Below, one piece after another: positions 1 through 11,039 of a DNA stretch of 64,000 bases. Under the pieces are notes generated by a model. That model saw only the letters and a list, made by a program, of their open reading frames with translations, had not been told where the DNA came from and ran no database searches. A program made the position numbers and the translations under genes. The number at the start of each line of letters is the position of its first letter. Within the stretch, counting starts at the first letter, position 1. Origin of the DNA: DATEDA01 sp963789885 (GTDB taxonomy: Bacteria; Pseudomonadota; Gammaproteobacteria; Burkholderiales; SG8-39); the NCBI GenBank assembly GCA_963789885.1, contig CAWBNB010000021.1:248001-312000 (forward strand), read 5' to 3'.

Positions 1-819
1 CTCACCGTGCTCGTGCTCGCCCTGATCGCGGTTCCGGTCGCGGTGCTGGCGACAACGTATCACGTGCTCGGCACCGACAAGGTCGGGCAGGACGTGCTGT
101 ATCTCTCGCTCAAGAGCATCCGGACCGGTCTCGTGATCGGCACGCTGACCACGCTGGTCATGCTGCCGCTTGCGATCCTCCTCGGGATCATGGCGGGCTA
201 CTTCAGGGGCTGGATCGACGACGTGATCCAGTACGTCTACACCACGATCAACTCGATCCCCGGGGTCCTGCTGATCGCTGCGGCAGTGCTGATGATGCAG
301 GTCCAAATCGACAAGAATCCGGAGATCTTCCCGACCAGTGCGCAGCGCGCCGACTTCCGGCTGCTCCTCCTCTGCGTGATCCTTGGGCTGACGACCTGGA
401 CCGGCCTCGCGCGGCTGCTGCGCGGGGAGACACTGAAACTCTCGGAGCTCGAGTACATCCAGGCGGCACGCGCGTTCGGCGTGCGGCACGCGCGCGTGAT
501 CACGCGGCACCTGCTCCCGAACGTGATGCATATCGTGCTGATCGCGCTGGTGATGGACTTCTCCGGCCTCGTGCTCGCGGAGGCGGTGCTCTCCTACGTG
601 GGGGTGGGCGTCGACCCGTCGACGAACAGTTTCGGGACGATGATCAACGCCGCCCGCCTCGAGATGGCGCGCGAGCCGATGGTGTGGTGGACGCTGGCGG
701 CGGCGTTCGTATTCATGTTCGTGCTCGTGCTCGCCGCGAACCTCTTCGCGGACGCGGTGCGGGACGGATTCGATCCGCGCGTACTGGTGGGCGCGCGGGC
801 AGCGGGCGCGGCCGCATGA
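1..819 (+). CDS. ABC transporter permease, OppC/DppC type (5' end outside window)
   Basis: Inner-membrane permease of a peptide/opine-type ABC importer. The reading frame is open from the first base, so the N-terminus lies upstream. Hydrophobic segments alternate with short loops, and the cytoplasmic EAA-type loop (EYIQAARAFGV...HLLPN) that docks on the ATPase is visible near the middle. It ends 10 nt before the fused ATPase at 830, so the two are almost certainly co-transcribed. The partner permease and binding protein would be expected just upstream. The substrate cannot be told from sequence; YejE-like peptide uptake is one option. Confidence 0.9.
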   Translation, partial: LTVLVLALIAVPVAVLATTYHVLGTDKVGQDVLYLSLKSIRTGLVIGTLTTLVMLPLAILLGIMAGYFRGWIDDVIQYVYTTINSIPGVLLIAAAVLMMQVQIDKNPEIFPTSAQRADFRLLLLCVILGLTTWTGLARLLRGETLKLSELEYIQAARAFGVRHARVITRHLLPNVMHIVLIALVMDFSGLVLAEAVLSYVGVGVDPSTNSFGTMINAARLEMAREPMVWWTLAAAFVFMFVLVLAANLFADAVRDGFDPRVLVGARAAGAAA

Positions 820-829
820 GGAGCGCGGG

Positions 830-2839
<2,010 letters not shown>

Positions 2840-2906
2840 CTTCCGGGTCTACAAGGGGGAACGCTACGACAAGGGGACACTACGCCCCCTCCGCCAGCCG
2901 CTTCGC

Positions 2907-2925
2907 CCTGACGCCTCGCGTCAGG
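2907..2925. terminator. Hairpin at the end of mltD / ABC operon
   Basis: An 8-bp perfect stem CCTGACGC / GCGTCAGG with a 3-nt loop sits between the convergent ABC ATPase gene (+) and mltD (-) and includes the mltD stop codon. No clear T-run follows on either strand. A bidirectional terminator or transcript-end stabiliser is plausible but unproven. Confidence 0.4.
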
Positions 2926-4435
2926 ACGAGGACGAGGGGCGCGCGACCTGGGCGGGTGCAGCCGGGCGGGCCGGCGTGGTCTTGGCCGTCGGGCGCCCCG
3001 AGGCGGGGTGAGCCTTCTTCGCGACCGGATGCTTCGCGCGCTTCGTGACGATCTGCTTCGGCCGCTTCTCGACCACCAGCTGCTCGCCGGGGACGAGCTG
3101 CGCGCCTTCGTTCACCCGCTTCAGATCGGCGATCGCGACGCCGAACGCGGCGGCGATGCCGGCCCAGGTGTCGCCGCGCTTGACCACGTAGCTCGCGGTG
3201 CGCGCGGCGGCGGTCGGCGTGAACGGCAGCGGCTCCGCACCGGCCGACGAGCCCTTCTGCGGCAGGACGAGCTGCTGTCCGACGACCACCGTCCCCTTCG
3301 GCCCGAGACCGTTGATCGCCTTCAGGCGCTCGAGGCTCAGGCCGTGCTCGACGGCGAGCCGGTCGAGCTTCTCGCCGGCCTTGAACGTGTGGATCTGCCA
3401 GGAGGAGAGCGGCTTGTCGTGCTGCTCCACGTTCTGCATGAAGACTTCGGCACGATCGACCGGCAGGATCAGCTGGGGCGCGTGCTCGGCGGCGACGACC
3501 GGGCGGTTGTTTCCGGGATTGAGCTCGACCAGCTCCTCGACCGGCATCTCCGCCAGCTGCGCGGCGACCTGCAGATCGATGTCGCGCGTCAACATCACGG
3601 TGACGAAGTACGGTGCGTTCGGAATCGGGTCGAGCACGATCCCGGCGGCGGCCGGGTTCGCGACGATGTTCTTGAGCGCCTGGAGCGACGGCACGTAGGC
3701 GCGCGTCTCGCGCGGCATCGCGAGCGACTGGTAGTCGATCGGCTGCTTCTTCGCCCGGTTGCGGTCGATCGCGCGTTGCACGCCGTTCTCGCCCATGTTG
3801 TACGCGGCGAGGGCGAGGTGCCAGTCGCCGAACATGTCGTACAGCGACTGCAGGTAATCGAGCGCGGCGTTGGTCGAAGCGAGGATGTCGCGCCGGGCGT
3901 CGTACCAGAAATTCTGGTCGAGGTTGTAGTTGCGCCCGGTGGAGGGGATGAACTGCCAGAGCCCCGAGGCGTGGGCGCGCGAGTAGGCGAGCGGATTGTA
4001 GGCGCTCTCGACCATCGGCAGCAGCGCGAGCTCCGTCGGCATGCCGCGCCGCTCGAGCGCCTCGACGATGTGGAAGAGGTACTTGCGGCTGCGCTCGACG
4101 AAGATTCGCAGCTGCTCGGGGCGCTGCGCGTACCACGCCTGCCGCTGCACGACGACCGGGCTCACCAGATCCGGCATCGAGAAGCCGGCGCGAATGCGGA
4201 CCCAGAGATCTCCCGGCGGCGCCTCGGCCGGCGGCTTGGGGCCCAGATCCTTCACGTCGCGGACCTCGACGCCCGAGGTGCTCCCCACCGGCTCGATCCC
4301 CAGCAGGGGCGAGTTCGGGGGCGGGAGGGCGAAGGCGGGGTCGTCGTAGAGGAGGGGGTCGACAGCGAACGCTGCCTGGCCGGCGACGGCAAGCAAGGCT
4401 GCGGCTAGCAGCTGCGTTCTCGTGGTCGTCCTCAC
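2921..4435 (-). CDS. mltD: Membrane-bound lytic murein transglycosylase D with LysM domains
   Basis: Periplasmic lytic transglycosylase that cleaves peptidoglycan glycan strands. A GTG start at 4435 is chosen because it gives a signal peptide directly (RTTTRTQLLAAALLAVAGQAAFA) and lies about 18 nt downstream of a good promoter; longer frames add non-hydrophobic residues. The SLT domain shows the catalytic Glu143 in PMVESAYNP, followed by SGLWQFIPSTGR. Two LysM-like peptidoglycan-binding repeats follow (roughly 340-385 and 410-455), then a Lys/Pro/Ala-rich tail. About 504 residues, normal for MltD. It diverges from the methyltransferase/rnhA genes, as in the conserved mltD-rnhA neighbourhood. 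Confidence 0.93.
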   Translation of the reverse strand: MRTTTRTQLLAAALLAVAGQAAFAVDPLLYDDPAFALPPPNSPLLGIEPVGSTSGVEVRDVKDLGPKPPAEAPPGDLWVRIRAGFSMPDLVSPVVVQRQAWYAQRPEQLRIFVERSRKYLFHIVEALERRGMPTELALLPMVESAYNPLAYSRAHASGLWQFIPSTGRNYNLDQNFWYDARRDILASTNAALDYLQSLYDMFGDWHLALAAYNMGENGVQRAIDRNRAKKQPIDYQSLAMPRETRAYVPSLQALKNIVANPAAAGIVLDPIPNAPYFVTVMLTRDIDLQVAAQLAEMPVEELVELNPGNNRPVVAAEHAPQLILPVDRAEVFMQNVEQHDKPLSSWQIHTFKAGEKLDRLAVEHGLSLERLKAINGLGPKGTVVVGQQLVLPQKGSSAGAEPLPFTPTAAARTASYVVKRGDTWAGIAAAFGVAIADLKRVNEGAQLVPGEQLVVEKRPKQIVTKRAKHPVAKKAHPASGRPTAKTTPARPAAPAQVARPSSSS

Positions 4436-4459
4436 TAACCCCCCGGTGGGCTGGCGCGG

Positions 4460-4489
4460 ATAGTACGGGCCGCCCGCGCGGAGGGTCAA
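4460..4489 (-). promoter_or_regulatory. Sigma-70 promoter of mltD
   Basis: On the minus strand a -35 box TTGACC (4489-4484) is followed after 18 nt by a -10 box TACTAT (4465-4460). Initiation would fall near 4453, leaving a leader of under 20 nt before the GTG at 4435. This supports the chosen start. Confidence 0.55.
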
Positions 4490-4671
4490 GGAGAACGGCC
4501 GGTTTGCAGGAACAAGGTGGCGCATGCGGCAGTGCGAAGGGCGGGAGGCAAGCGGCGCGTCGTTGCTCCGACACCCGCGCATCTCGCGCACCGATGGGGG
4601 GCGGCCCTTTTGGCGATAATACGCCCCGATTCAGTCGTTTCCCAGCAAACGCGAGGCCCAGCACGCGCACT

Positions 4672-5499
4672 ATGGACCGACCCCCGCTACCGACGCCCCA
4701 GGACTCGACGCTCGCCGCATGGTACGAGACGCCGAAGGGCGCCTACGTCCTCGAATGGGAGCGCGGGCAGTTCGACAGCGCGGTCGAGGATATCTTCGGC
4801 TTCAATGCCGCGCAGATCGGCCTGTCGTCGATCGATTTCCTCCGCGCCAGCCGCATCTCGTACCGCTTCTGCGTCAGCAACGAGCCGGGCTGCGGCGTTA
4901 CCGCCGACCCGCGCCACCTGCCGCTCGCGTCGCAGAGCATGGACCTCGTGGTGCTGCCGCACGTGCTCGAGTTCGGCGCCGATCCGCACCAGATCCTGCG
5001 CGAAGCGGAGCGGGTGCTGATGCCCGAGGGGCAGATCGTGATCGCCGGCTTCAATCCGCTCAGCCTGTGGGGCCTCAAGCGCTGGGTCGGGCGGAAGCGG
5101 CCCGAGCATCCCTGGTGCGGCGACTTCATCGGACTCCTCCGCCTGCGCGACTGGCTGAAGCTCCTCGGGTTCGAGCTGAACGGCGGACGCTTCGGCTGTT
5201 ACGCGCCCCCGGTGAGCCAGACGCGGTGGCTGCAGCGCTTCGCTTTCATGGAGAAGGCCGGCGACCGCTGGTGGCCGATCTGCGGCGGCGTATACGTCGT
5301 GCGCGCGGTGAAACGCGTCCGCGGGATGCGCCTCGTCACGCCGAGCTGGAAGAACGGCCGAACGACGGCGCGGGCGCTCGCGCCGGTCGCGCGACGCGAG
5401 CCGGCGACGGTACCGGCGGAGCCGCGCCGTCGTCGCGAACCGGCCCGGCTGCGGCTGGTCGCCGGCGCCGACAAGGACACGCAGCGCGCCGGTGGGTGA
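4672..5499 (+). CDS. Class I SAM-dependent methyltransferase, YafS-like
   Basis: A 275-residue protein with a Methyltransf_11-type core. MDLVVLPHVLEFGADPHQILREAERVL is the acidic-loop/motif II region, followed by PEGQIVIAGFNPLSLWGL. The start ATG at 4672 was preferred over the longer frame because upstream codons look non-coding. A -10-like GATAAT lies at 4615-4620. It overlaps rnhA by 8 nt, so the two are translationally linked. This order (mltD, methyltransferase, rnhA, dnaQ) matches E. coli mltD-gloB-yafS-rnhA-dnaQ apart from the missing gloB. The methyl acceptor is unknown. The C-terminal 60 residues are Arg/Ala rich and probably disordered. Confidence 0.82.
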   Translation: MDRPPLPTPQDSTLAAWYETPKGAYVLEWERGQFDSAVEDIFGFNAAQIGLSSIDFLRASRISYRFCVSNEPGCGVTADPRHLPLASQSMDLVVLPHVLEFGADPHQILREAERVLMPEGQIVIAGFNPLSLWGLKRWVGRKRPEHPWCGDFIGLLRLRDWLKLLGFELNGGRFGCYAPPVSQTRWLQRFAFMEKAGDRWWPICGGVYVVRAVKRVRGMRLVTPSWKNGRTTARALAPVARREPATVPAEPRRRREPARLRLVAGADKDTQRAGG

Positions 5500-5932
5500 G
5501 GTCGTCCGTATCTACACCGACGGCGCGTGCAAGGGCAACCCCGGCCCGGGCGGCTGGGGGGCGTTGCTCCGATCGGGTGGCCACGAGCGCGAGCTGTTCG
5601 GCGGCGACCCCGCCACTACCAACAACCGGATGGAGCTGACTGCGGTCATCCGCGCGCTCGCGACGCTGAAGCGAGCATCCCACGTCGAGGTCTACACCGA
5701 TTCGGAATACGTGATGAAGGGCATCACCGAATGGCTCGCCGCGTGGAAGCGCCGCGGGTGGAAGACCGCCGACCGCAAACCGGTGAAGAACGTGGATCTG
5801 TGGCGGGAGCTCGACGAGCTCGTGCGCCGGCACGAGGTCCGGTGGCACTGGGTGCGCGGCCACGCCGGCCATGCGGAGAACGAGCGCGCGGACGCGCTTG
5901 CGAACCGCGGTGTGGCGTCCCTTGAGACCTGA
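5492..5932 (+). CDS. rnhA: Ribonuclease HI
   Basis: Degrades the RNA strand of RNA-DNA hybrids during replication and R-loop removal. The 146-residue protein has the full catalytic set: Asp10 (YTDGAC), Glu48 (NRMELT), Asp70 (VYTDSEY), His124 (RGHAGH) and Asp134 (RADALA). The basic handle region WKRRGWKTADRKPVKN is present. The start is a GTG inside the end of the methyltransferase gene (8-nt overlap), suggesting translational coupling. Length and order are typical of proteobacterial rnhA. Confidence 0.96.
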   Translation: MGEVVRIYTDGACKGNPGPGGWGALLRSGGHERELFGGDPATTNNRMELTAVIRALATLKRASHVEVYTDSEYVMKGITEWLAAWKRRGWKTADRKPVKNVDLWRELDELVRRHEVRWHWVRGHAGHAENERADALANRGVASLET

Positions 5933-5966
5933 CGGAACCTTACCGCACCCCCCGAGTCCAGGGACC

Positions 5967-7121
5967 ATGTCGCTGCGAAAAGTGCTGTTCGTCGTCGCGC
6001 CGCTCGCCGCCGCGGCCGCCTTGGGCGCCTACGCCTACTACGCGAACCGGGCGCCCGGGACCGTGCAGGGCGAGGTGGCCAAGGGCGACTCGTCCGCGCT
6101 GACGGGGGCGGGCAAGGGCACCGGCGGGATCGCGGTCACGGTCGAGACTGCACCGGTCGCGACGGCGCGGCTGCAGCAGGACGTCGTCGCGATCGGCACG
6201 CTGCGCTCCAACGAGTCGGTCGTCGTGCGGCCGGAGATCTCGGGACGCATCACCGAGATCGGCTTCACCGAAGGCAGCCCGGTGCAGAAGGGCCAGCTGC
6301 TCGTCGCGCTCGACTCGTCGGTGTACGCGGCCGAGGTGCAGCAGGCGAAGGCGAACCTCGCTCTCGCCGAGACCACCTTCAACCGAACCACCGAGCTCGA
6401 GCGCCAGAAGTTCGTCAGCGCGACCGCCAAGGACCAGTCGCTGAACGGGCTGCGCGTCGCGCAGGCGAACGTCGCGCTCGCCGAGGCGCGGCTCGCCAAG
6501 ACGCAGATCCGTGCGCCCTTCGCCGGGGTCATTGGCATCCGCCAGGTCAGCGTCGGGGATTACGTGAAAGAGGGCCAGGACCTGGTGACGCTCGAGGACA
6601 TCTCCTCGCTTAAGGTCGATTTTCGCCTGCCGGAGGTGATGCTCACCGACCTCAAGCGCGGCCAGGCGGTCGAGGTGGCGAGCGACGCGCTGCCGAACCG
6701 CACCTTCACGGCGACGCTGGACGCGATCGATCCGCTCGTCGACCAGAACGGGCGCGCGGTCATCCTCCGCGCACGGCTCAAGAACACCGAGGGCCAGCTC
6801 CGGCCGGGGATGTTCGTGCGCACGCGACTGATCCTCGAGGAGCGGGCGAACGCGCTCACCGTGCCCGAGGAGGCGTTGATGCCGTCCGGCGCCGAACAGT
6901 ACGTCTACAAGGTCGTCGACGACAAGGCGACCCGCGTGAAGGTCAAGACCGGCCTGCGTCGGGGCTCGCAGGTCGAGGTCACCGAAGGCTTGCAGGCTGG
7001 CGACCTCGTCGTGACTGCGGGGCAGATCAAGCTGCGCGAGGGCGCCGCGGTGCGCGCGGTCGCGCCGCCGGGTGCGCCAGCGACGGCCGGCGCCGAGAAG
7101 GCGGCCAAGCAGGGTTCCTGA
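5967..7121 (+). CDS. RND efflux pump periplasmic adaptor (membrane fusion protein)
   Basis: HlyD/AcrA-family adaptor of 384 residues that links an RND pump to an outer-membrane channel. It starts with a membrane anchor or signal (VLFVVAPLAAAAALGAYAYY). A lipoyl half-motif follows (RPEISGRITEIGFTEGSPV), then an alpha-hairpin (residues about 115-170), the second lipoyl half (TQIRAPFAGVIGIRQVSVGDYV) and beta-barrel plus membrane-proximal domains. No lipobox Cys is visible, so it is probably anchored by an uncleaved helix. It lies 6 nt upstream of the RND gene. No outer-membrane factor gene is nearby, so it probably uses a TolC-like protein encoded elsewhere. Confidence 0.92.
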   Translation: MSLRKVLFVVAPLAAAAALGAYAYYANRAPGTVQGEVAKGDSSALTGAGKGTGGIAVTVETAPVATARLQQDVVAIGTLRSNESVVVRPEISGRITEIGFTEGSPVQKGQLLVALDSSVYAAEVQQAKANLALAETTFNRTTELERQKFVSATAKDQSLNGLRVAQANVALAEARLAKTQIRAPFAGVIGIRQVSVGDYVKEGQDLVTLEDISSLKVDFRLPEVMLTDLKRGQAVEVASDALPNRTFTATLDAIDPLVDQNGRAVILRARLKNTEGQLRPGMFVRTRLILEERANALTVPEEALMPSGAEQYVYKVVDDKATRVKVKTGLRRGSQVEVTEGLQAGDLVVTAGQIKLREGAAVRAVAPPGAPATAGAEKAAKQGS

Positions 7122-7127
7122 CCGGAC

Positions 7128-10100
7128 ATGATCCTCTCGGACATCTCCGTCCGCCGGCCGGTCCTCGCGACCGTCGTCAGCCTGGTGATCATTCTCGTCG
7201 GCATCGTGAGCTATCAGCGGTTGCCGGTGCGGGAGTATCCGAAGATCGACGAGCCGGTCGTGACCGTGGAGACGAAGTACCGGGGTGCCAGCGCGGAGGT
7301 GATCGAGTCGCGGGTCACGAAACCGCTCGAGGATGCGCTCGCCGGCATCGAAGGGGTCGACGTGCTGACGTCGATCAGCCGGGCCGAGAACAGCCAGATC
7401 ACCGTCAAGTTCCGCCTCGAGCGCAACCCCGACGCGGCGGCGAGCGACGTTCGCGACCGCGTCGCGCGCACCCGCGGCAAGCTTCCGGTCGACATCGAGG
7501 AGCCGGTGATCTCCAAGGTGGAGGCCGACGCCAATCCGATCATCTGGCTCGCGTTCTCGAGCGACCGGCTGTCGCCGCTCGAGGTGACCGACATCGCGAG
7601 CCGGCTGGTCAAGCCGCGCCTGCAGACCCTGCCCGGCGCGGCCGACGTGCGCGTGTTCGGCGAGCGCCGCTACTCGATGCGGATCTGGCTCGACCGCAAC
7701 CGGCTTGCCGCCTACCGGCTGACGCCGCTGGACGTCGAGGATGCGCTCCGCCGGCAGAACGTCGAGGTGCCCGCGGGGCGGATCGAAAGCCGCGCGCGCG
7801 AATTCTCGGTCGTCGCCGAGACCGATCTCGCGAAACCGGTCCAGTTCGAGAACGTGATTGTCCGGTACGTCAACGGCTATCCGGTCCGGATCCGGGAGCT
7901 CGGGCGCGTCGAGATCGCGGCCCTCGACGAACGCTCGGTGGTCCGCTTCAACGGCCGGCCGGCGGTCGCGCTGGGGGTGATCAAGCAGGCGACCGCCAAT
8001 CCGCTCGAGCTCTCCAACGCGATCCGCGAGGAGCTGCCGCGAATCACCGCGGACCTGCCCGAGGGGGTCGCGGTGAACGTCGCCTACGACTCGTCGGTGT
8101 TCATCGATCGCTCGATCAAGGCGGTCGCGCGCACGATCTTCGAGGCGATCCTGCTCGTCGGGCTGGTGATCTTCGTGTTCCTGCGCTCGGTGCGGGCGAC
8201 GATCGTGCCGCTGGTGACCATCCCGGTGTCGCTCATCGGCGCGTTCGCGCTGATGTACATCCTCAACTTCAGCATCAACACGCTGACGCTCCTCGCGCTG
8301 GTGCTGGCGATCGGCCTCGTCGTCGACGACGCGATCGTGATGCTGGAGAACATCTGGCGGCACATCGAGGAGGGCATGCCGCCGTTCAGGGCCGCGCTGC
8401 TCGGGTCGAAGGAGATCGGCTTCGCGGTCGTGGCGATGACGCTGACGCTCGCGTCGGTCTACGCACCGGTCGCGTTCATGACCGGGCGCACCGGGAAGCT
8501 CTTCATCGAGTTCGCGCTGACGCTGGCCGGCGCGGTGCTGGTGTCGGGCTTCGTCGCGCTGACCCTGTCGCCGATGATGTGCTCGAAGCTGCTCCGCCGC
8601 GCCGAGCGTCACGGACGGCTCTACAACTGGATCGAGGCGGGCATCGTCGGTCTGACCGGAGGCTATCGCCGGGCACTCGGGTGGGCGCTGCGCCATCGCG
8701 CGCTCGTGCTCGCGATCGCCTTCGTCATCCCGAGCAGCGCGATCGCGCTCCTCTTCGGCTCGCTCAAGCAGGAGCTTGCGCCGACCGAGGATCGCGGCGT
8801 GGTGCTGTCGATCTTCGTCGGCCCGGAGGGCGGGACGATCCAGTACACGGACAGCTATGCGGTGCGGCTCGAGAAGATCCTCGAGAACGTTGCGGACGTC
8901 AGCCGCTATTTTGTCGTCGCCGGGTTCCCGCTCGTCTCGCAAGGCGTCTCGTTCGCGGGCCTGAAGGACTGGGACGAGCGCGACCGCAAGGCCCAGGCCG
9001 TCGCGGCGGAACTCGGCCCGAAGCTCGGTGCGTTGCCGGGCGTGCTGGCGTTCCCGAGCCTGCCGCAGTCCCTCGGCCAGCCCCCGCGCGCGAAGCCGGT
9101 CGAGGTGGTGATCGTGAGTTCGTCGAGCTACGAGGACCTCGACCGGGTGACCAATGCGCTCATGGCCGAGCTGGTGCAGAACCGCGGGCTGATCAACGTC
9201 GAGACCGACCTCAAGCTCAACAAGCCGGAGCTGAAGGTCCAGGTCGATCGCAACCGCGCGGTGGATGCCGGAGTGGAAGTGGAGGGCGTCGGGCGCGCGA
9301 TGGAGACGATGCTCGGCGGGCGGCAGGTGACGCGCTTCAAGCAGAACGGCGAGCAGTACGACGTGATCGTGCAGATGGCGCCGTCCGACCGCACGCGGCC
9401 GAACGACATCTCGGACATCTTCGTGCGCGGCCGGGGCGACGCGATGGTGCCGCTCGCGGGCCTCGTGGCGGTACGGGAAGGCGTGGCGCCGCGCGAGCTG
9501 AATCACTTCGCGCAGCGCCGGTCGTCGACGATCACCGCAAACCTCGCTCCCGGCTACGCGATCGGCGACGCGCTGAAGTCGATCGAGGAGACGGCACGGC
9601 GCGTGCTCCCGCCCGGATACGCGCTCGACTACAACGGCATCTCGCGCGAGTTCCGGGTCTCGACCGGCGGCCTCTATTTCACGTTCCTGCTCGCGCTCGC
9701 CTTCATCTACCTCGTGCTGTCCGCGCAGTTCGAGAGCTTCCGGCGATCCGTTCATCATCATGCTGACGGTGCCGCTGTCGATGACCGGCGCGCTGCTGGC
9801 GTTGAAGCTCTCCGGCGGGACGCTGAACGTGTACAGCCAGATCGGCCTGGTGACGCTCGTCGGCTTGATCACCAAGCACGGGATCCTGATCGTGGAGTTC
9901 GCGAACCAGCTCCAGGAGAAGGGCCGGTCCGTCCGCGACGCGGTCGTCGAGTCGGCGGTGCTGCGGCTGCGGCCGATCCTGATGACCACCGGCGCGATGG
10001 CGCTCGGCGCGATTCCGCTCGCGCTCGCGCACGGCGCCGGCGCCGAGAGCCGCCAGCCGATCGGCTGGGTGATCGTGGGCGGAATCCTGCTCGGGACGGT

Positions 10101-10209
10101 GCTGACCCTGTTCGTGGTGCCGACGGTCTACAGCCTGCTCGCCCGCCGCCACCGGCCGCTCGAGGACGCGGCGGCCTCCGCCGCGCGGCCGAGCGAGGCC
10201 GGGGGCTAG
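7128..10209 (+). CDS. RND efflux transporter permease, one frameshift
   Basis: Proton-driven inner-membrane efflux pump of the HAE1 (AcrB/MexF-like) family. The N-terminus (LSDISVRRPVLATVVSL), the acidic TM4 motif (LAIGLVVDDAIVMLENIWRH) and the C-terminal TM region (LVGLITKHGILIVEFANQL) are all present. The frame breaks at 9741-9745, where CTTCCGGCGATCC carries one extra G relative to the expected SFRDPF codons; removing it restores one frame of 1,026 residues, the normal size. It could be a real inactivating insertion, but intact coding on both sides argues for a sequence error. The substrate is not predictable. The gene ends 5 nt before dnaQ. Confidence 0.9.
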
Positions 10210-10214
10210 TCCGG

Positions 10215-10925
10215 GTGCGGCAGATCATCCTCGACACCGAGACGACCGGGCTCAATGCGCGGCTCGGCGACCGGATCATCGAGATCGGTTGCGTCGAACT
10301 GGTGGCCCGGCGCTTTACCGGCAACCACTTCCACCGCTACGTGAACCCCGAGCGGGCGGTGGAGGAGGGCGCGCTGCGCGTCCACGGCATCACCAACGAG
10401 TTCCTGCAGGACAAGCCGCGCTTCGCCGAGATCGCCGGCGAACTGCTCGAGTACCTGCGCGGCGCGGAGATCGTGATCCACAACGCCGCGTTCGACGTGG
10501 AGTTCCTGAACTTGGAGCTCGAGAAACTCGGGCTCGAGCCGGTCGCGATCCACGTCGCCGGCGTCGTCGACACCCTCGCGGCCGCGCGCGAGCTGCACCC
10601 GGGAAAGAAGAACTCGCTCGACGCGCTCTGCGAGCGCTACCAGATCGACAACTCGCATCGCACGCTGCACGGCGCGCTGCTGGATGCGACGCTGCTCGCC
10701 GAGGTCTATCTCGCCATGACACGCGGGCAGGAGAGCCTCGCGATCGGGCTGGAGATGCCGGCGCCGGCGCTGGACGCGCCCGCCACGCCGTCAGGCGAGC
10801 GCCCGCGGCTCATGATCTGGCGAGCGAGCCCGGAGGAGCTCGCCGAGCACGCCCGCCTGCTCGAGTCGATCGCGAGGGAGACTAAGGGCAAGCTCGTCTG
10901 GGAGCTCGAACTCGCATCCGCCTGA
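10215..10925 (+). CDS. dnaQ: DNA polymerase III epsilon subunit (3'-5' proofreading exonuclease)
   Basis: Proofreading subunit of the replicative polymerase, 236 residues. DEDDh catalytic residues are Asp7 and Glu9 (LDTETTGL), Asp94 (HNAAFDVEF), and His152 and Asp157 (HRTLHGALLDATLL). The GTG at 10215 gives the classical epsilon N-terminus, RQIILDTETTGLN. The C-terminal region after about 175 would carry the alpha-subunit-binding segment. It follows the RND gene by 5 nt, so the pump separates dnaQ from its usual neighbour rnhA. Confidence 0.95.
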   Translation: MRQIILDTETTGLNARLGDRIIEIGCVELVARRFTGNHFHRYVNPERAVEEGALRVHGITNEFLQDKPRFAEIAGELLEYLRGAEIVIHNAAFDVEFLNLELEKLGLEPVAIHVAGVVDTLAAARELHPGKKNSLDALCERYQIDNSHRTLHGALLDATLLAEVYLAMTRGQESLAIGLEMPAPALDAPATPSGERPRLMIWRASPEELAEHARLLESIARETKGKLVWELELASA

Positions 10926-10946
10926 CATATACTTGGATCAACGATG

Positions 10947-10976
10947 CGAGGGGGCACACCCCCTCGCGCTCCCCGA
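10947..10976 (+). repeat. Dispersed intergenic hairpin repeat, copy 1
   Basis: An 8-bp stem CGAGGGGG / CCCCCTCG around a CACA loop, then one base and the conserved tail GCTCCCCGA. The same unit occurs at 18009-18039 (same strand) and 19023-19053 (opposite strand), always between genes. It lies between dnaQ and the acyl-CoA ligase. Confidence 0.75.
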
Positions 10977-11039
10977 GCACGGACCGTCCGCCGCTACGCC
11001 GCGGCGGACTGCGCGCAAGGGGCACGGAGGAGGTGCGCC

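Noticed and set aside
5940..9989. Minus-strand open frame of 1,349 codons opposite the efflux genes
   Set aside because: His/Asp/Arg/Leu-rich antisense reading caused by GC-rich third codon positions; the plus strand encodes clear adaptor and RND motifs.
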